From: Pelomonas sp. KK5
Lineage (GTDB): Bacteria > Pseudomonadota > Gammaproteobacteria > Burkholderiales > Burkholderiaceae_C
Reading direction: 5' to 3'
DNA length: 45,462 bases
Assembly: GCF_001984095.1 (NCBI RefSeq)
Contig: NZ_LYVQ01000021.1
Location: forward strand, 1 to 45,462
The notes beneath the pieces are model-generated. The model worked only from the letters and a program-made list of their open reading frames with translations. It was not told where the DNA came from and did not search any database. Below, piece by piece: positions 1 to 6,814 of this stretch (its first letter is position 1; every line of letters starts with the position of its first letter). The position numbers and the translations under genes are program-made.

Positions 1-1
1 C

Positions 2-145
2 TCGCCAGCTCCGGCTCCAGCTCCGGCGCCCGCGGAGAGCGGGGGCGGCGGCGGCGCCATGTCGGGCCTGTGGCTGCTGGCCCTGGCCAGCGCCATCCCG
101 GCCCTGGCTCGCGGGCGCCGCCGCAGCGCGGCGGACGGCGCCTGA
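2..145 (+). CDS. C-terminal end of a surface/secreted protein with a GlyGly-CTERM-like sorting tail (partial)
   Basis: Only the last 47 codons are inside the window; the frame is open at the left edge and ends at TGA 143-145. The visible part has an Ala-Pro repeat linker, then a run of five glycines, a hydrophobic stretch (GLWLLALASAIPALA) and an Arg cluster (RGRRR) just before the stop. This three-part layout matches C-terminal sorting signals of the GlyGly-CTERM type, where a rhomboid-like protease processes secreted proteins for surface display. The catalytic or binding part lies outside the window, so the function of the protein cannot be named. The gene converges on the next one with a gap of about 9 bases. 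Tail architecture is seen directly; the exact sorting class is an inference. Confidence 0.6.
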   Translation, partial: SPAPAPAPAPAESGGGGGAMSGLWLLALASAIPALARGRRRSAADGA

Positions 146-154
146 CGGGGCGCC

Positions 155-571
155 CTACTTCGCCTTGGGCCGGCCCGTCTTGAGGGTCGGCACCTGCTTC
201 AGCGCGCGCAGCAGCGCGGCATCGCCGAGACCGGCCAGCAGCTTGACGCCGGCCCGCAGCAGCTCGCTCTTCTTGACCGGATGCGCGCCGGCCAGCGCCC
301 GCTGCTTCAGCTCGCCCAGCAGCGCGTACTCGTCCGAAGGCATGGTGAAGCTGTCGCGCACGAGCTTGATCTTGGCGGGCTTGGGCGAAGCCTTTGCGGC
401 GGTCTTTGCAACGGCCTTGGCTGCGGTTTTTGCGGCCGTCTTTGCCACCTTGGCGGGCGCAGCAGCCACCGGCTTCGGTGCCGCCTTCACCGGCTTGGCC
501 GTTCCGGCCCTGCTCGCTGCCTTGCGTGCCGGGGCGGTCGTCTGGCCCGATGCTTCGCTCGTCTTGTTCAT
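155..571 (-). CDS. Histone H1-like Lys/Ala-rich protein with a ribbon-helix-helix-like C-terminal domain
   Basis: 138 residues in two parts. Residues about 1-68 are low complexity, with repeated AAK/PAK units like those of bacterial histone H1-like and AlgP-type proteins, which bind DNA without specificity through lysines. Residues about 69-120 are not repetitive: VRDSFTMPSDEYALLGELK followed by KKSELLRAGVKLL resembles a ribbon-helix-helix fold (basic strand, helix, turn, then a Ser-Glu-Leu-Leu second helix). The start has AGGAAA about 7 bases upstream. A 26-bp imperfect palindrome lies just upstream and is shared with the divergent gene at 689, so autoregulation is plausible. The RHH reading is by eye; a chromatin or regulatory role is inferred. 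Confidence 0.75.
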   Translation of the reverse strand: MNKTSEASGQTTAPARKAASRAGTAKPVKAAPKPVAAAPAKVAKTAAKTAAKAVAKTAAKASPKPAKIKLVRDSFTMPSDEYALLGELKQRALAGAHPVKKSELLRAGVKLLAGLGDAALLRALKQVPTLKTGRPKAK

Positions 572-587
572 CTCGCTTTTCCTTTAC

Positions 588-613
588 GTATAAACCGTAT
601 ATTCAGTTTACAC
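588..613. promoter_or_regulatory. 26-bp imperfect palindrome in a divergent intergenic region (candidate operator)
   Basis: The half-sites GTATAAACCGTAT and ATTCAGTTTACAC pair at 10 of 13 positions. The site is one of the few AT-rich spots here and lies 17 bases upstream of the histone-like/RHH gene start and about 75 bases upstream of the divergent gene at 689. Its size and symmetry suit a dimeric or tetrameric regulator such as an RHH protein. It overlaps the only promoter-like (AT-rich) sequence between the genes. The symmetry is seen; the operator role is inferred. Confidence 0.45.
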
Positions 614-688
614 ACTTTTATCACTCGATCCTTCACACAACGGTCGCAATCGCCCCTTACGCTGCGCGACACCGTTCCCGTCGAATCC

Positions 689-1300
689 ATGCCGCTGCAC
701 CGTATCGCCCGCGATCTTGCCGCGCACCGCAGTGCGGGGCGCAGCGCGACCCTGCTCGTGCTGGTGCTGGCGCTGCTGGTGTACGGCTGTTCGAGCACGC
801 TGCTGCGGATGGTCGGGCCGACGCACCGGCACGCCACGCCCGCCCTGATGGCGGTGGCCGGCCCCTCGCTGCTCGCCAGCGCCTCTTCGCTCCTGCGCCA
901 CTGGCATGAGCAGGCGCGGGGACAGCAACAACAACAGCAGCAGCGCATGCGCACCGCCGCGCTGGAACTGGCGCTGCAGCAGCTGGACGACCCTCGCCAC
1001 GCCCGCCAGCACACGCAGGGCCTGCCCCATGCGCATGTCCACGAACACGCGGCCCTGGAACGGCACTTCCATGATCCGGACGACGGCAGCGTGATCGCGC
1101 TCGAAGGCGGCACCGCCCAGGCCGCCCTTGACGGCCTCGCCAGCGCCGCGGCCCTCGGCAGCGCGATGCTGCACTTCGCGCTCCCGGCCGCCCTGCTCGT
1201 CCCGCCTGCGCCCGGCCGCCGCGGGACCTGGCCGAGGCCGGCCCGCCACGCCTGGCACAGCGCGATACCGCGGCCGGCCGAGCGCCCTCCCGCCGCCTGA
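689..1300 (+). CDS. Hypothetical His/Gln-rich membrane-associated protein
   Basis: 203 residues with no family I can name with confidence. A hydrophobic segment near residues 20-34 (LLVLVLALLVYG) follows a basic N-terminus and would act as a membrane anchor; a Cys right after it gives a poor lipobox because Tyr sits at position -2. Then come a run of seven glutamines (CAG/CAA repeat, about 923-943), a His-rich stretch (HAHVHEHAALERHFHD), and a second hydrophobic segment before a basic, Pro-rich tail. The His/Asp-rich block could bind metal, but that is only an inference. No convincing ribosome binding site precedes the chosen ATG, so the start is uncertain. It faces the histone-like gene across the palindrome at 588-613. 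Confidence 0.55.
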   Translation: MPLHRIARDLAAHRSAGRSATLLVLVLALLVYGCSSTLLRMVGPTHRHATPALMAVAGPSLLASASSLLRHWHEQARGQQQQQQQRMRTAALELALQQLDDPRHARQHTQGLPHAHVHEHAALERHFHDPDDGSVIALEGGTAQAALDGLASAAALGSAMLHFALPAALLVPPAPGRRGTWPRPARHAWHSAIPRPAERPPAA

Positions 1301-1328
1301 CTTCCTCGCAGGGCCCCGAGCCCTTGTT

Positions 1329-1352
1329 GGCGCGCCGCTGCCCGGCGGCGCC
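1329..1352 (+). terminator. GC-rich hairpin after the gene ending at 1300 (weak terminator candidate)
   Basis: GGCGCGCCG and CGGCGGCGCC can form a stem of about 9 pairs with one bulged base around a short loop. It lies 28 bases after a stop codon. There is no T-run after it, so it may only be a chance GC-rich fold. Confidence 0.2.
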
Positions 1353-1413
1353 ATTCATGCGCCATTGAGAACCGGTGCGCCATCGGCGCCCGGACGAGGA
1401 GGCTTCCATCGCC

Positions 1414-2418
1414 ATGGATCTATCCGACGAGACCACGATCGCGGAGCTCGGGCGCGAGCTCGGCCACGACTACCACTGCCTGACGCGGCTGCCCCTGCAG
1501 CCCGACTGGGCACCCTGCATCACCGAAGGCTTCAGGGCCGCCGCGGCGGCCGGCCATGCCAGGCGCGTGCCGGACCGCTTCCAGCGCAAATGGCTGCAGC
1601 TGCGCCTGGGGGCCTGGCAACGCGGCCGCGCGGTGGCAGCCGACGTCAGCGCCGAGCTGCTGCGCGAGCTCGACATCGAGCACTGCCCCGTCACCCGCGA
1701 GCGCCTGACGCACGGCAGCGGCCGGGACACGGACTGGTCGATCGACCGCCTCAACAACGACGGCGCCTACGCGGCCGGCAATCTCGCGGTGATGAGCACG
1801 CGCGCCAACCGCGCCAAGGGCGCGCTGAGCTTCGACGAGGTGCTGCTGCGCTCGCGCCAGGCCGATGCCGGCGACGGCCAGCTCACGCCGGCGCAATGGC
1901 AGCGGCTCGCCGCGCTGATGCTGGGGCCGGCCTTCGCGACCCGCCATGCGATGGCGCCGGTGCTGCCGCTGTGCGCGCCGCTGCCCGTGCATTCGGTGCG
2001 CCTGGCGTGCCAGCAGATCCAGCGCCTGTTCACGCTGGCAGCGGCGCGGCCGGCCGGCAAGAACGCGCTGGTGCGCGACTTCCGCCCCGCCTGCCCTGAT
2101 GAGGCCTCGACCCGCCGCCTGCGCCGCCTGGCCGATGCCGTGCATGAGGAACTCAAGCGCCTCGATCCCGCCGAGGACTGCTGGGACGTCTGGCTGCGGC
2201 CCGCCCCCATGCAGGCCTTCCTGGACTGGAAGGCCTGCCTCGGCGAGCGAGGCTGGGCGCAGGCCGCCTTCGTCTCGGCACGGCTGGCGGGCGGGCTGAG
2301 GGTCGACGAGCGTTCGCTCGCCGCCTGGTGGAGCCTGCCGGCCCGGGGCTATGTGCCGGGCGCGGGCCCTACTCGCTCAGCAGCTCGATGCCCGTGTACT
2401 GGGCATGGCTCCACTTGA
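1414..2418 (+). CDS. HNH-endonuclease-like protein (divergent)
   Basis: 334 residues from the ATG at 1414, preceded by GAGGAGG about 11 bases upstream. Residues about 90-135 hold the only recognisable block: a CPVT motif, then WSIDRLNNDGAYAAGNLAVM, then NRAKG. This resembles the His-Me-finger region of phage-type HNH proteins, whose signature is SIDR...GY...N...N..K; the usual catalytic His is not obvious and may be replaced. The remaining 200 residues are alpha-helical in character, with no motif I recognise. The 3' end overlaps the convergent gene's stop by 50 bases (2369-2418). The HNH assignment is by motif only; nuclease activity is not shown. No toxin, immunity or restriction partner is adjacent. 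Confidence 0.6.
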   Translation: MDLSDETTIAELGRELGHDYHCLTRLPLQPDWAPCITEGFRAAAAAGHARRVPDRFQRKWLQLRLGAWQRGRAVAADVSAELLRELDIEHCPVTRERLTHGSGRDTDWSIDRLNNDGAYAAGNLAVMSTRANRAKGALSFDEVLLRSRQADAGDGQLTPAQWQRLAALMLGPAFATRHAMAPVLPLCAPLPVHSVRLACQQIQRLFTLAAARPAGKNALVRDFRPACPDEASTRRLRRLADAVHEELKRLDPAEDCWDVWLRPAPMQAFLDWKACLGERGWAQAAFVSARLAGGLRVDERSLAAWWSLPARGYVPGAGPTRSAARCPCTGHGST

Positions 2419-2770
2419 GCGCGATCTCCAGCCGCCGCGGCGCGGGGCTGGCATTCAGCGGCAGCAGGCAGTCGATGAAGACATCGCCGTCCTCGCCGAT
2501 CAGCCGCGGCTTGCTGCCCGGCGCGCAGCTCAGCTCCACGCCGTCCAGGCTGGCCGTCAGCCAGGCCTGGGTGTCGTCGTGCCCGCCCGAGAAACGGGCG
2601 ACGAAGCGCAGGCGCTGCGGCTGCGCCGTCAGCGGGCAGACGACGTCGCGGTAGTCACCGGGCGTGTCCGGGGCCTCGCAACGGCCCGGTGCGGCCGCTG
2701 CCGCCTGCGCCGGCGCCGCCGCGCCGAGCAGCAGCACCGCTGCGGCGATGGCGCTGCGGATGACGATCAC
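2369..2770 (-). CDS. Small secreted protein of unknown function, coupled to the PEP-CTERM gene
   Basis: 133 residues from a GTG start at 2770. The GTGA overlap with the stop of the upstream PEP-CTERM gene (2767-2769) is the reason for this start and implies translational coupling. The N-terminus is a clear Sec signal peptide: a short charged start, then AAAVLLLGAAAPAQA with an Ala-x-Ala cleavage site near residue 23. The mature part has four cysteines (in GRCEAPD, VVCPL, ELSCAPG and IDCLL), which suggests two disulphides in the periplasm or outside the cell. I do not recognise a family. It may be a partner or accessory of the PEP-CTERM protein, which is an inference from coupling only. Its 3' end overlaps the convergent HNH-like gene. 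Confidence 0.6.
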   Translation of the reverse strand: MIVIRSAIAAAVLLLGAAAPAQAAAAAPGRCEAPDTPGDYRDVVCPLTAQPQRLRFVARFSGGHDDTQAWLTASLDGVELSCAPGSKPRLIGEDGDVFIDCLLPLNASPAPRRLEIALKWSHAQYTGIELLSE

Positions 2771-3414
2771 CCGCGGCGCTGGCGGCGCGCCGCCACCAGC
2801 AGGCCGCCCAGGCCCAGGGCCAGCATGCCGAAGGTGGCCGGCTCGGGCACGGCGCTGACCGTGACGTTGTCGAAGGCCGCCGTGCCTGCGCCGCCGCCGA
2901 AGGACACCGAGTGCGCGGTGCCGTCGAAGGCCAGCGTGACCTGCTGCCAGTTGCAGTACGGCGAGTCGCTGCAGCCGCCCAGTGTGGCGTTCTCGGCGAG
3001 GCTGACGGACTTCAGCAGCGTGCCGCCGCCGTCCGTGCCGCTGTAGATGGTGACGGCGTCCGCCGTGGCCGCGGTGGACGAATACCAGAACGACAGCGTG
3101 CCGACGAAGCCGGCGGGCACGTTCATCACGGCGCTGGCGTCGGTGGCGAACATCACGGTGCCCGGCGTCGGGGCGTTGGAGAAATACGGGCCCAGCTCGT
3201 CGTTGGCCAGGGCCATCGCGGCGCCGGTGAAGGACACGCCGAAGTTGGCCGGGCCCGCCACGCCGGCGTCGTCGCTGCCGCCGTTGTAGAAGTCCATGAT
3301 CGACCTGAAGGACGTGGCGCCCTCGAAGTCGATCGTCGTGTTGGCGGCGAAGGCCGGCGCGGCGGCCATCAGGGCGGCGCCGAGCGCGAGGGAGGCGAAC
3401 TTGCTGCTCGTCAT
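2767..3414 (-). CDS. PEP-CTERM sorting domain-containing extracellular protein
   Basis: 215 residues. The ATG at 3414 is chosen because AGGAGAG lies 4 bases upstream and a clean signal peptide follows (LALGAALMAAAPAFA). The mature domain is beta-rich with many Gly, Ser and Thr and includes TTIDFEGATSF, LSFWYSS and TAAFDNVTVS, as in PEP-CTERM proteins with a jelly-roll-like fold. The C-terminus has the sorting signal VPEPATFGMLALGLGGLLV followed by an Arg-rich tail; such tails are recognised by an exosortase (EpsH/XrtA type) in strains that make exopolysaccharide. No exosortase is in this window. It forms an operon with the small secreted protein downstream through a 4-base overlap. The sorting call is strong; the binding role of the mature part is unknown. 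Confidence 0.88.
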   Translation of the reverse strand: MTSSKFASLALGAALMAAAPAFAANTTIDFEGATSFRSIMDFYNGGSDDAGVAGPANFGVSFTGAAMALANDELGPYFSNAPTPGTVMFATDASAVMNVPAGFVGTLSFWYSSTAATADAVTIYSGTDGGGTLLKSVSLAENATLGGCSDSPYCNWQQVTLAFDGTAHSVSFGGGAGTAAFDNVTVSAVPEPATFGMLALGLGGLLVAARRQRRG

Positions 3415-3517
3415 GGATCTCTCCTGGATGCGTTGGATGACTGAAGGAATGAAGCGGTGATTCAAGGCGAGCGCAGTCTAGGCAGCCGATCAAGACAGCT
3501 CCATGACGCAGCAACAT

Positions 3518-3529
3518 GGTGTTAACACC
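3518..3529. promoter_or_regulatory. Perfect 12-bp palindrome between divergent secreted-protein genes
   Basis: GGTGTTAACACC is perfectly symmetric. It lies in the 209-base gap between the PEP-CTERM gene (minus) and the PHP-domain gene (plus), about 100 bases from each start. It may be an operator; no regulator can be assigned. Confidence 0.25.
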
Positions 3530-3536
3530 GAGCCAC

Positions 3537-3608
3537 CGTTCTTCACGTCGCGAGACATTTGTCACGGGGTCGTCAAAAGCGCTGCTTAGCCTGCGTGACG
3601 TTCTTCAC
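3537..3608 (+). promoter_or_regulatory. Pair of 10-bp direct repeats upstream of the PHP-domain gene
   Basis: CGTTCTTCAC occurs at 3537-3546 and again at 3599-3608, a spacing of 62 bases or nearly six helical turns. The second copy ends 15 bases before the ATG at 3624. A regulator binding the same face of the helix is possible; chance cannot be excluded. Confidence 0.25.
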
Positions 3609-3623
3609 AACCGACGAGCCCCC

Positions 3624-5876
3624 ATGCAAAACCGATTCGCCCACCGCGACGTGGCCCTCGCCGCGCTCGCCCTCATTGCCACGACCACCGCGTCGGTGGC
3701 GCCGACCGCCGCCACCGCAGGCACGAAGACGCCCGGCAAGTACGTCGCCGGCGACTTCCACAACCACACCACCTGCTCCGATGGCTCCATCTCGATGCAG
3801 AAGCTGGTGAAGAAGTCCACCGACAAGGGCGACACCCCCTGGGGCCTGGACTGGTTCGTGCAAGCCGGCCACGGCGGCAACGGCAACCGCAACTGCACGC
3901 TGGTCGAGGACGCGACGCTGGCCACCCCTGCCTACCCCTACACGGCCGGCCAGGGCCCGACGACGACCTGGGCCGCCAGCGTGGGCGCGGCTGCCATCAA
4001 GGGCGACGGCGGCGGTGTCGGCGGCAACGGCAATATGTGGCGCTGGCAGTCCATCCAGGAATACCAGTACCCGCTGATCGAGTACCTGAACGCCAGCAAG
4101 AACCTGCCGGTCTTCATCGGCATGGAGTCGGTCGTGGCCGGCCATGAGCACACCTCGATGTCGGTGATCACCGGCCAGATCCCGCTCGCCACCGAGACCG
4201 CCTCGCTGCCCGCCAGCGGCCCGTACAGCGCCCTGGGCAACGCCACCGCGCTGGCCCAGTGGTCCTACTGCTTCGACCGCGGCGACACCGACAAGAGCCG
4301 CGGCAACACCACCGGTTCCAACGTCGGCAACAACTGGAACTGCGCCGTCGCCGGCAGCAACAGCACGGCCGACATCAGCTGGGACGCCACCGCCCAGAAG
4401 CTGATGCCCGCCGGCGGCACCGGCACCGGCGATCGCGGCCACCTGAAGACGCTCGAGGCGCTGAAGTGGATGGCCCAGAACCACGCCACCGGCAGCTACT
4501 ACGTGCCGGCCCACCTGGAGCGCGCCGGCCCCTTCTACGCCGACGGCAACCAGGGCTTCAACATCGAGCACCTGCGCAACTTCAACAACACCGCGCCGAT
4601 GGTCGCCTTCGGCTTCGAGTCGCAGCCGGGCCATGGTGCCTCGGCCAACCGCGGCGAGTACCAGGTCAACCGCAACACCTTCGGCAGCACCAAGGTCGAC
4701 TCGGTCGGCGGCACCACCTTCGGCGGCACCGGCGTCTATGCGGGCATCGTCGGCGGCGTGTGGGACGCGCTGCTCGGCGAGGGCCGCAACTTCTGGTACT
4801 TCGCCAGCTCCGACTGGCACAACCGCGGCAGTTTCGGTCCTGACGACCGCCGCTCCACGCAGGACTTCTACCCCGGCGAGTACGCACGCGACTACGTGAT
4901 GGTGCGCAACGGCGGCAACAAGCTGCGCCCGCAGACCATCGTCGACGGCCTGCGCACCGGCAACAGCTTCGTCGCCAGCGGCCAGCTGATCGACCGCCTG
5001 GCCTTCGTCGCCTGCGTGTCCTACCCGGGCATCGCGGCGCGCACGAATGCCGCCGTCGAGGCGATCGCCGTGGCCGCCGCCACCAACAACACCGACATCG
5101 ACACCGCCGGCTGCGCGACGATGGGCGAGAAGCTCGCCGTCCGCCCGGGCGCCGAGATCGTCGTCACCGTGGTGGCCCGCGACCCGGCCGGCACCAACTA
5201 CTCGCCCTACACCTTCCCGAACCCCTCGCTCGCCCAGATCGGCGTGAGCCAGCCGCTGAACATGCCGGTGCTGGACCACATCGACCTGATCCGCGGCATG
5301 GTCACCGGCTACAGGACGCCTGGCGCTGCCGACTACTCGGGCGAATGGCCGCGCAACACCGCCTGGCTGCGCACCGACGGCACGACGGCCGACCTGAGCG
5401 TCGTCCCCGCCGCCGCCAAGAACACCAGCGCCGCGGTGATCAAGACCTTCTCCGGCAACGGCGCGGCGGCCTGGACCACGGTGCAGTCCGGCGTGGACAA
5501 CACGGCCTTCGTGAAGATGACCTACCGCATCCCGGCAGTCAGCGCCTCGCAATACGTGCGCCTGCGCGGCAGCAACCTGCCGGCCGCCGTGCCCTACGAG
5601 ACCGACGCCAGCGGCAACCCGATGGCCGACCTCTACACCAACGCCAACGACACCACCAAGCTGCGCATCCCCTGCACCACCGTCGGCACCAACGTGCCGG
5701 CCACCGGCACGACCTACACCGGCACCGCCATCGACGGCTGCCCGACGCACCTGCCGGTCGTCAGCGGCCAGAAGATGGTGGCCTACGACGTGGCGGCCTG
5801 GTCCGACCTGTGGTTCTACAGCAACCCGATCTACATCGAGGTGCAGGGCGGCACCGCCGTCGCCGGCCTGAAGTAA
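3624..5876 (+). CDS. Secreted PHP-domain metal-dependent hydrolase-like protein
   Basis: 750 residues. The ATG at 3624 is chosen because it begins a signal peptide (basic NRFAHRD, then ALAALALIATTTASVA). Near residues 44-53, GDFHNHTTCSDG has the HxH signature (His46, His48) and following Asp of PHP-superfamily metallohydrolases. Further histidines occur in AGHEHTS and in SSDWHNRGSFG, a typical second metal-binding motif. The last 250 residues look beta-rich and may be a separate domain. PHP enzymes bind two or three metals and cleave phosphoester or related bonds; the substrate here is unknown. At this length and as an exported protein it is unlike cytosolic PHP enzymes such as histidinol phosphatase. 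An intrinsic terminator follows, so it may be transcribed apart from the next four genes. Confidence 0.75.
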   Translation: MQNRFAHRDVALAALALIATTTASVAPTAATAGTKTPGKYVAGDFHNHTTCSDGSISMQKLVKKSTDKGDTPWGLDWFVQAGHGGNGNRNCTLVEDATLATPAYPYTAGQGPTTTWAASVGAAAIKGDGGGVGGNGNMWRWQSIQEYQYPLIEYLNASKNLPVFIGMESVVAGHEHTSMSVITGQIPLATETASLPASGPYSALGNATALAQWSYCFDRGDTDKSRGNTTGSNVGNNWNCAVAGSNSTADISWDATAQKLMPAGGTGTGDRGHLKTLEALKWMAQNHATGSYYVPAHLERAGPFYADGNQGFNIEHLRNFNNTAPMVAFGFESQPGHGASANRGEYQVNRNTFGSTKVDSVGGTTFGGTGVYAGIVGGVWDALLGEGRNFWYFASSDWHNRGSFGPDDRRSTQDFYPGEYARDYVMVRNGGNKLRPQTIVDGLRTGNSFVASGQLIDRLAFVACVSYPGIAARTNAAVEAIAVAAATNNTDIDTAGCATMGEKLAVRPGAEIVVTVVARDPAGTNYSPYTFPNPSLAQIGVSQPLNMPVLDHIDLIRGMVTGYRTPGAADYSGEWPRNTAWLRTDGTTADLSVVPAAAKNTSAAVIKTFSGNGAAAWTTVQSGVDNTAFVKMTYRIPAVSASQYVRLRGSNLPAAVPYETDASGNPMADLYTNANDTTKLRIPCTTVGTNVPATGTTYTGTAIDGCPTHLPVVSGQKMVAYDVAAWSDLWFYSNPIYIEVQGGTAVAGLK

Positions 5877-5915
5877 ACGCCCGGATACTTGCTGATCGTT
5901 TTTCGTTCCTCCCCT

Positions 5916-5946
5916 GCGCCGCACGGTTCGCCGTGCGGCGCCTTTT
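5916..5946 (+). terminator. Rho-independent terminator after the PHP-domain gene
   Basis: A perfect 11-bp stem (GCGCCGCACGG paired with CCGTGCGGCGC) closes on a stable TTCG tetraloop and is followed by CTTTT. It starts 40 bases after the stop codon and ends 14 bases before the next start. It should end or attenuate transcription from the PHP gene into the parvulin-like gene. Confidence 0.85.
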
Positions 5947-5959
5947 GACTTTCAGGCCC

Positions 5960-6814
5960 ATGGATACCAGCTTCGCCTCCGATGATGATGTTTCCGCCGC
6001 GCCGCGCCGCGCTCCGCACGCCTGGCTGCGCGAGCCGCTGCTGCACTTCGCCCTGCTCGGCGGCCTGCTGTTCGGCGTGGACCACGCCCTGCAGCTCTCG
6101 CGCGCCGACGATCCGTCGACGATCGTCGTCGGCGCCGAGGTCGACAAGGAGGCCGTCGCGGTCTTCACGGCCGCCCGCGGCCGCGCGCCCGACGCCGCGG
6201 AGCTTGCGGCGCTGCGCCGCGTCTGGCTCGACAACGAGGTGCTCTACCGCGAAGGCCTGGCGATGCAGGTGGACAAGGGCGACCCCGCGATCCGCGAGCG
6301 GGTGATCTTCAAGGCGCTGAGCGTGGTCGACGCCAACGTCAAGCTGCCGCCGGTCGAGGACAAGACCTTGCGCGCCTGGTTCGAGGCCCACCGCGCCAAG
6401 TACGATGAACCTGCCCGTTACGACTTCCAGGAGGCAGCGCTGGAAGGCCGGCCCTCCGAGGCCGAGGTGCGCGCCTTCGTCGCCGCGCTGAACGGCGGCA
6501 CGCCGGGCGATGCCAGGGCCGGCCTGCGCGTCTTCAAGAACCGCCCGCATGCCAACCTCGTGCAGAGCTACGGTGACGAGTTCGCCCGGGCGCTGGAGGC
6601 CGCGCCGCCCGGCGGCGAATGGCGCGCGCTGGCGACGCAGGACGGCTGGCGCGCCGTGCGCCTGGACGCCGCCACGCCGGCGCGCCCGGCCGATTTCGCG
6701 CTGCTGCGCAACGTCGTCGTGCAGGACTGGACCGATGCGGTGCTGTCCGAGCAGCGCAGCGCGGCCGTCGCCGCGCTGGCCAAGAAGTACACGATCAGGA
6801 CCGAGGCGAAATGA
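5960..6814 (+). CDS. Membrane-anchored parvulin-like peptidyl-prolyl isomerase family protein
   Basis: 284 residues from the ATG at 5960, with only a weak ribosome binding site. An N-terminal transmembrane anchor (LLHFALLGGLLFGVDHAL, about residues 27-44) follows a short cytoplasmic tail, placing the rest in the periplasm. The next part (EVLYREGLAMQVDKGDPAIRERV) resembles the SurA/PpiC-type N-terminal helical region, and the C-terminal part resembles a reduced rotamase domain. Proteins with this WLREPLLHF-type start are usually annotated as peptidyl-prolyl cis-trans isomerases and often sit beside a HupE/UreJ gene, as here. The isomerase core is short, so a chaperone-like role without activity is possible. 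Its stop overlaps the next start by 4 bases (ATGA). Confidence 0.75.
   Translation: MDTSFASDDDVSAAPRRAPHAWLREPLLHFALLGGLLFGVDHALQLSRADDPSTIVVGAEVDKEAVAVFTAARGRAPDAAELAALRRVWLDNEVLYREGLAMQVDKGDPAIRERVIFKALSVVDANVKLPPVEDKTLRAWFEAHRAKYDEPARYDFQEAALEGRPSEAEVRAFVAALNGGTPGDARAGLRVFKNRPHANLVQSYGDEFARALEAAPPGGEWRALATQDGWRAVRLDAATPARPADFALLRNVVVQDWTDAVLSEQRSAAVAALAKKYTIRTEAK

Noticed and set aside
3573-5924. 783-codon open frame antisense to the PHP-domain gene
   Set aside because: It is rich in Val, Gly, Ala, His and Arg with no motif, as expected from the mirror of a GC-rich gene; the sense frame has a signal peptide and PHP motifs.
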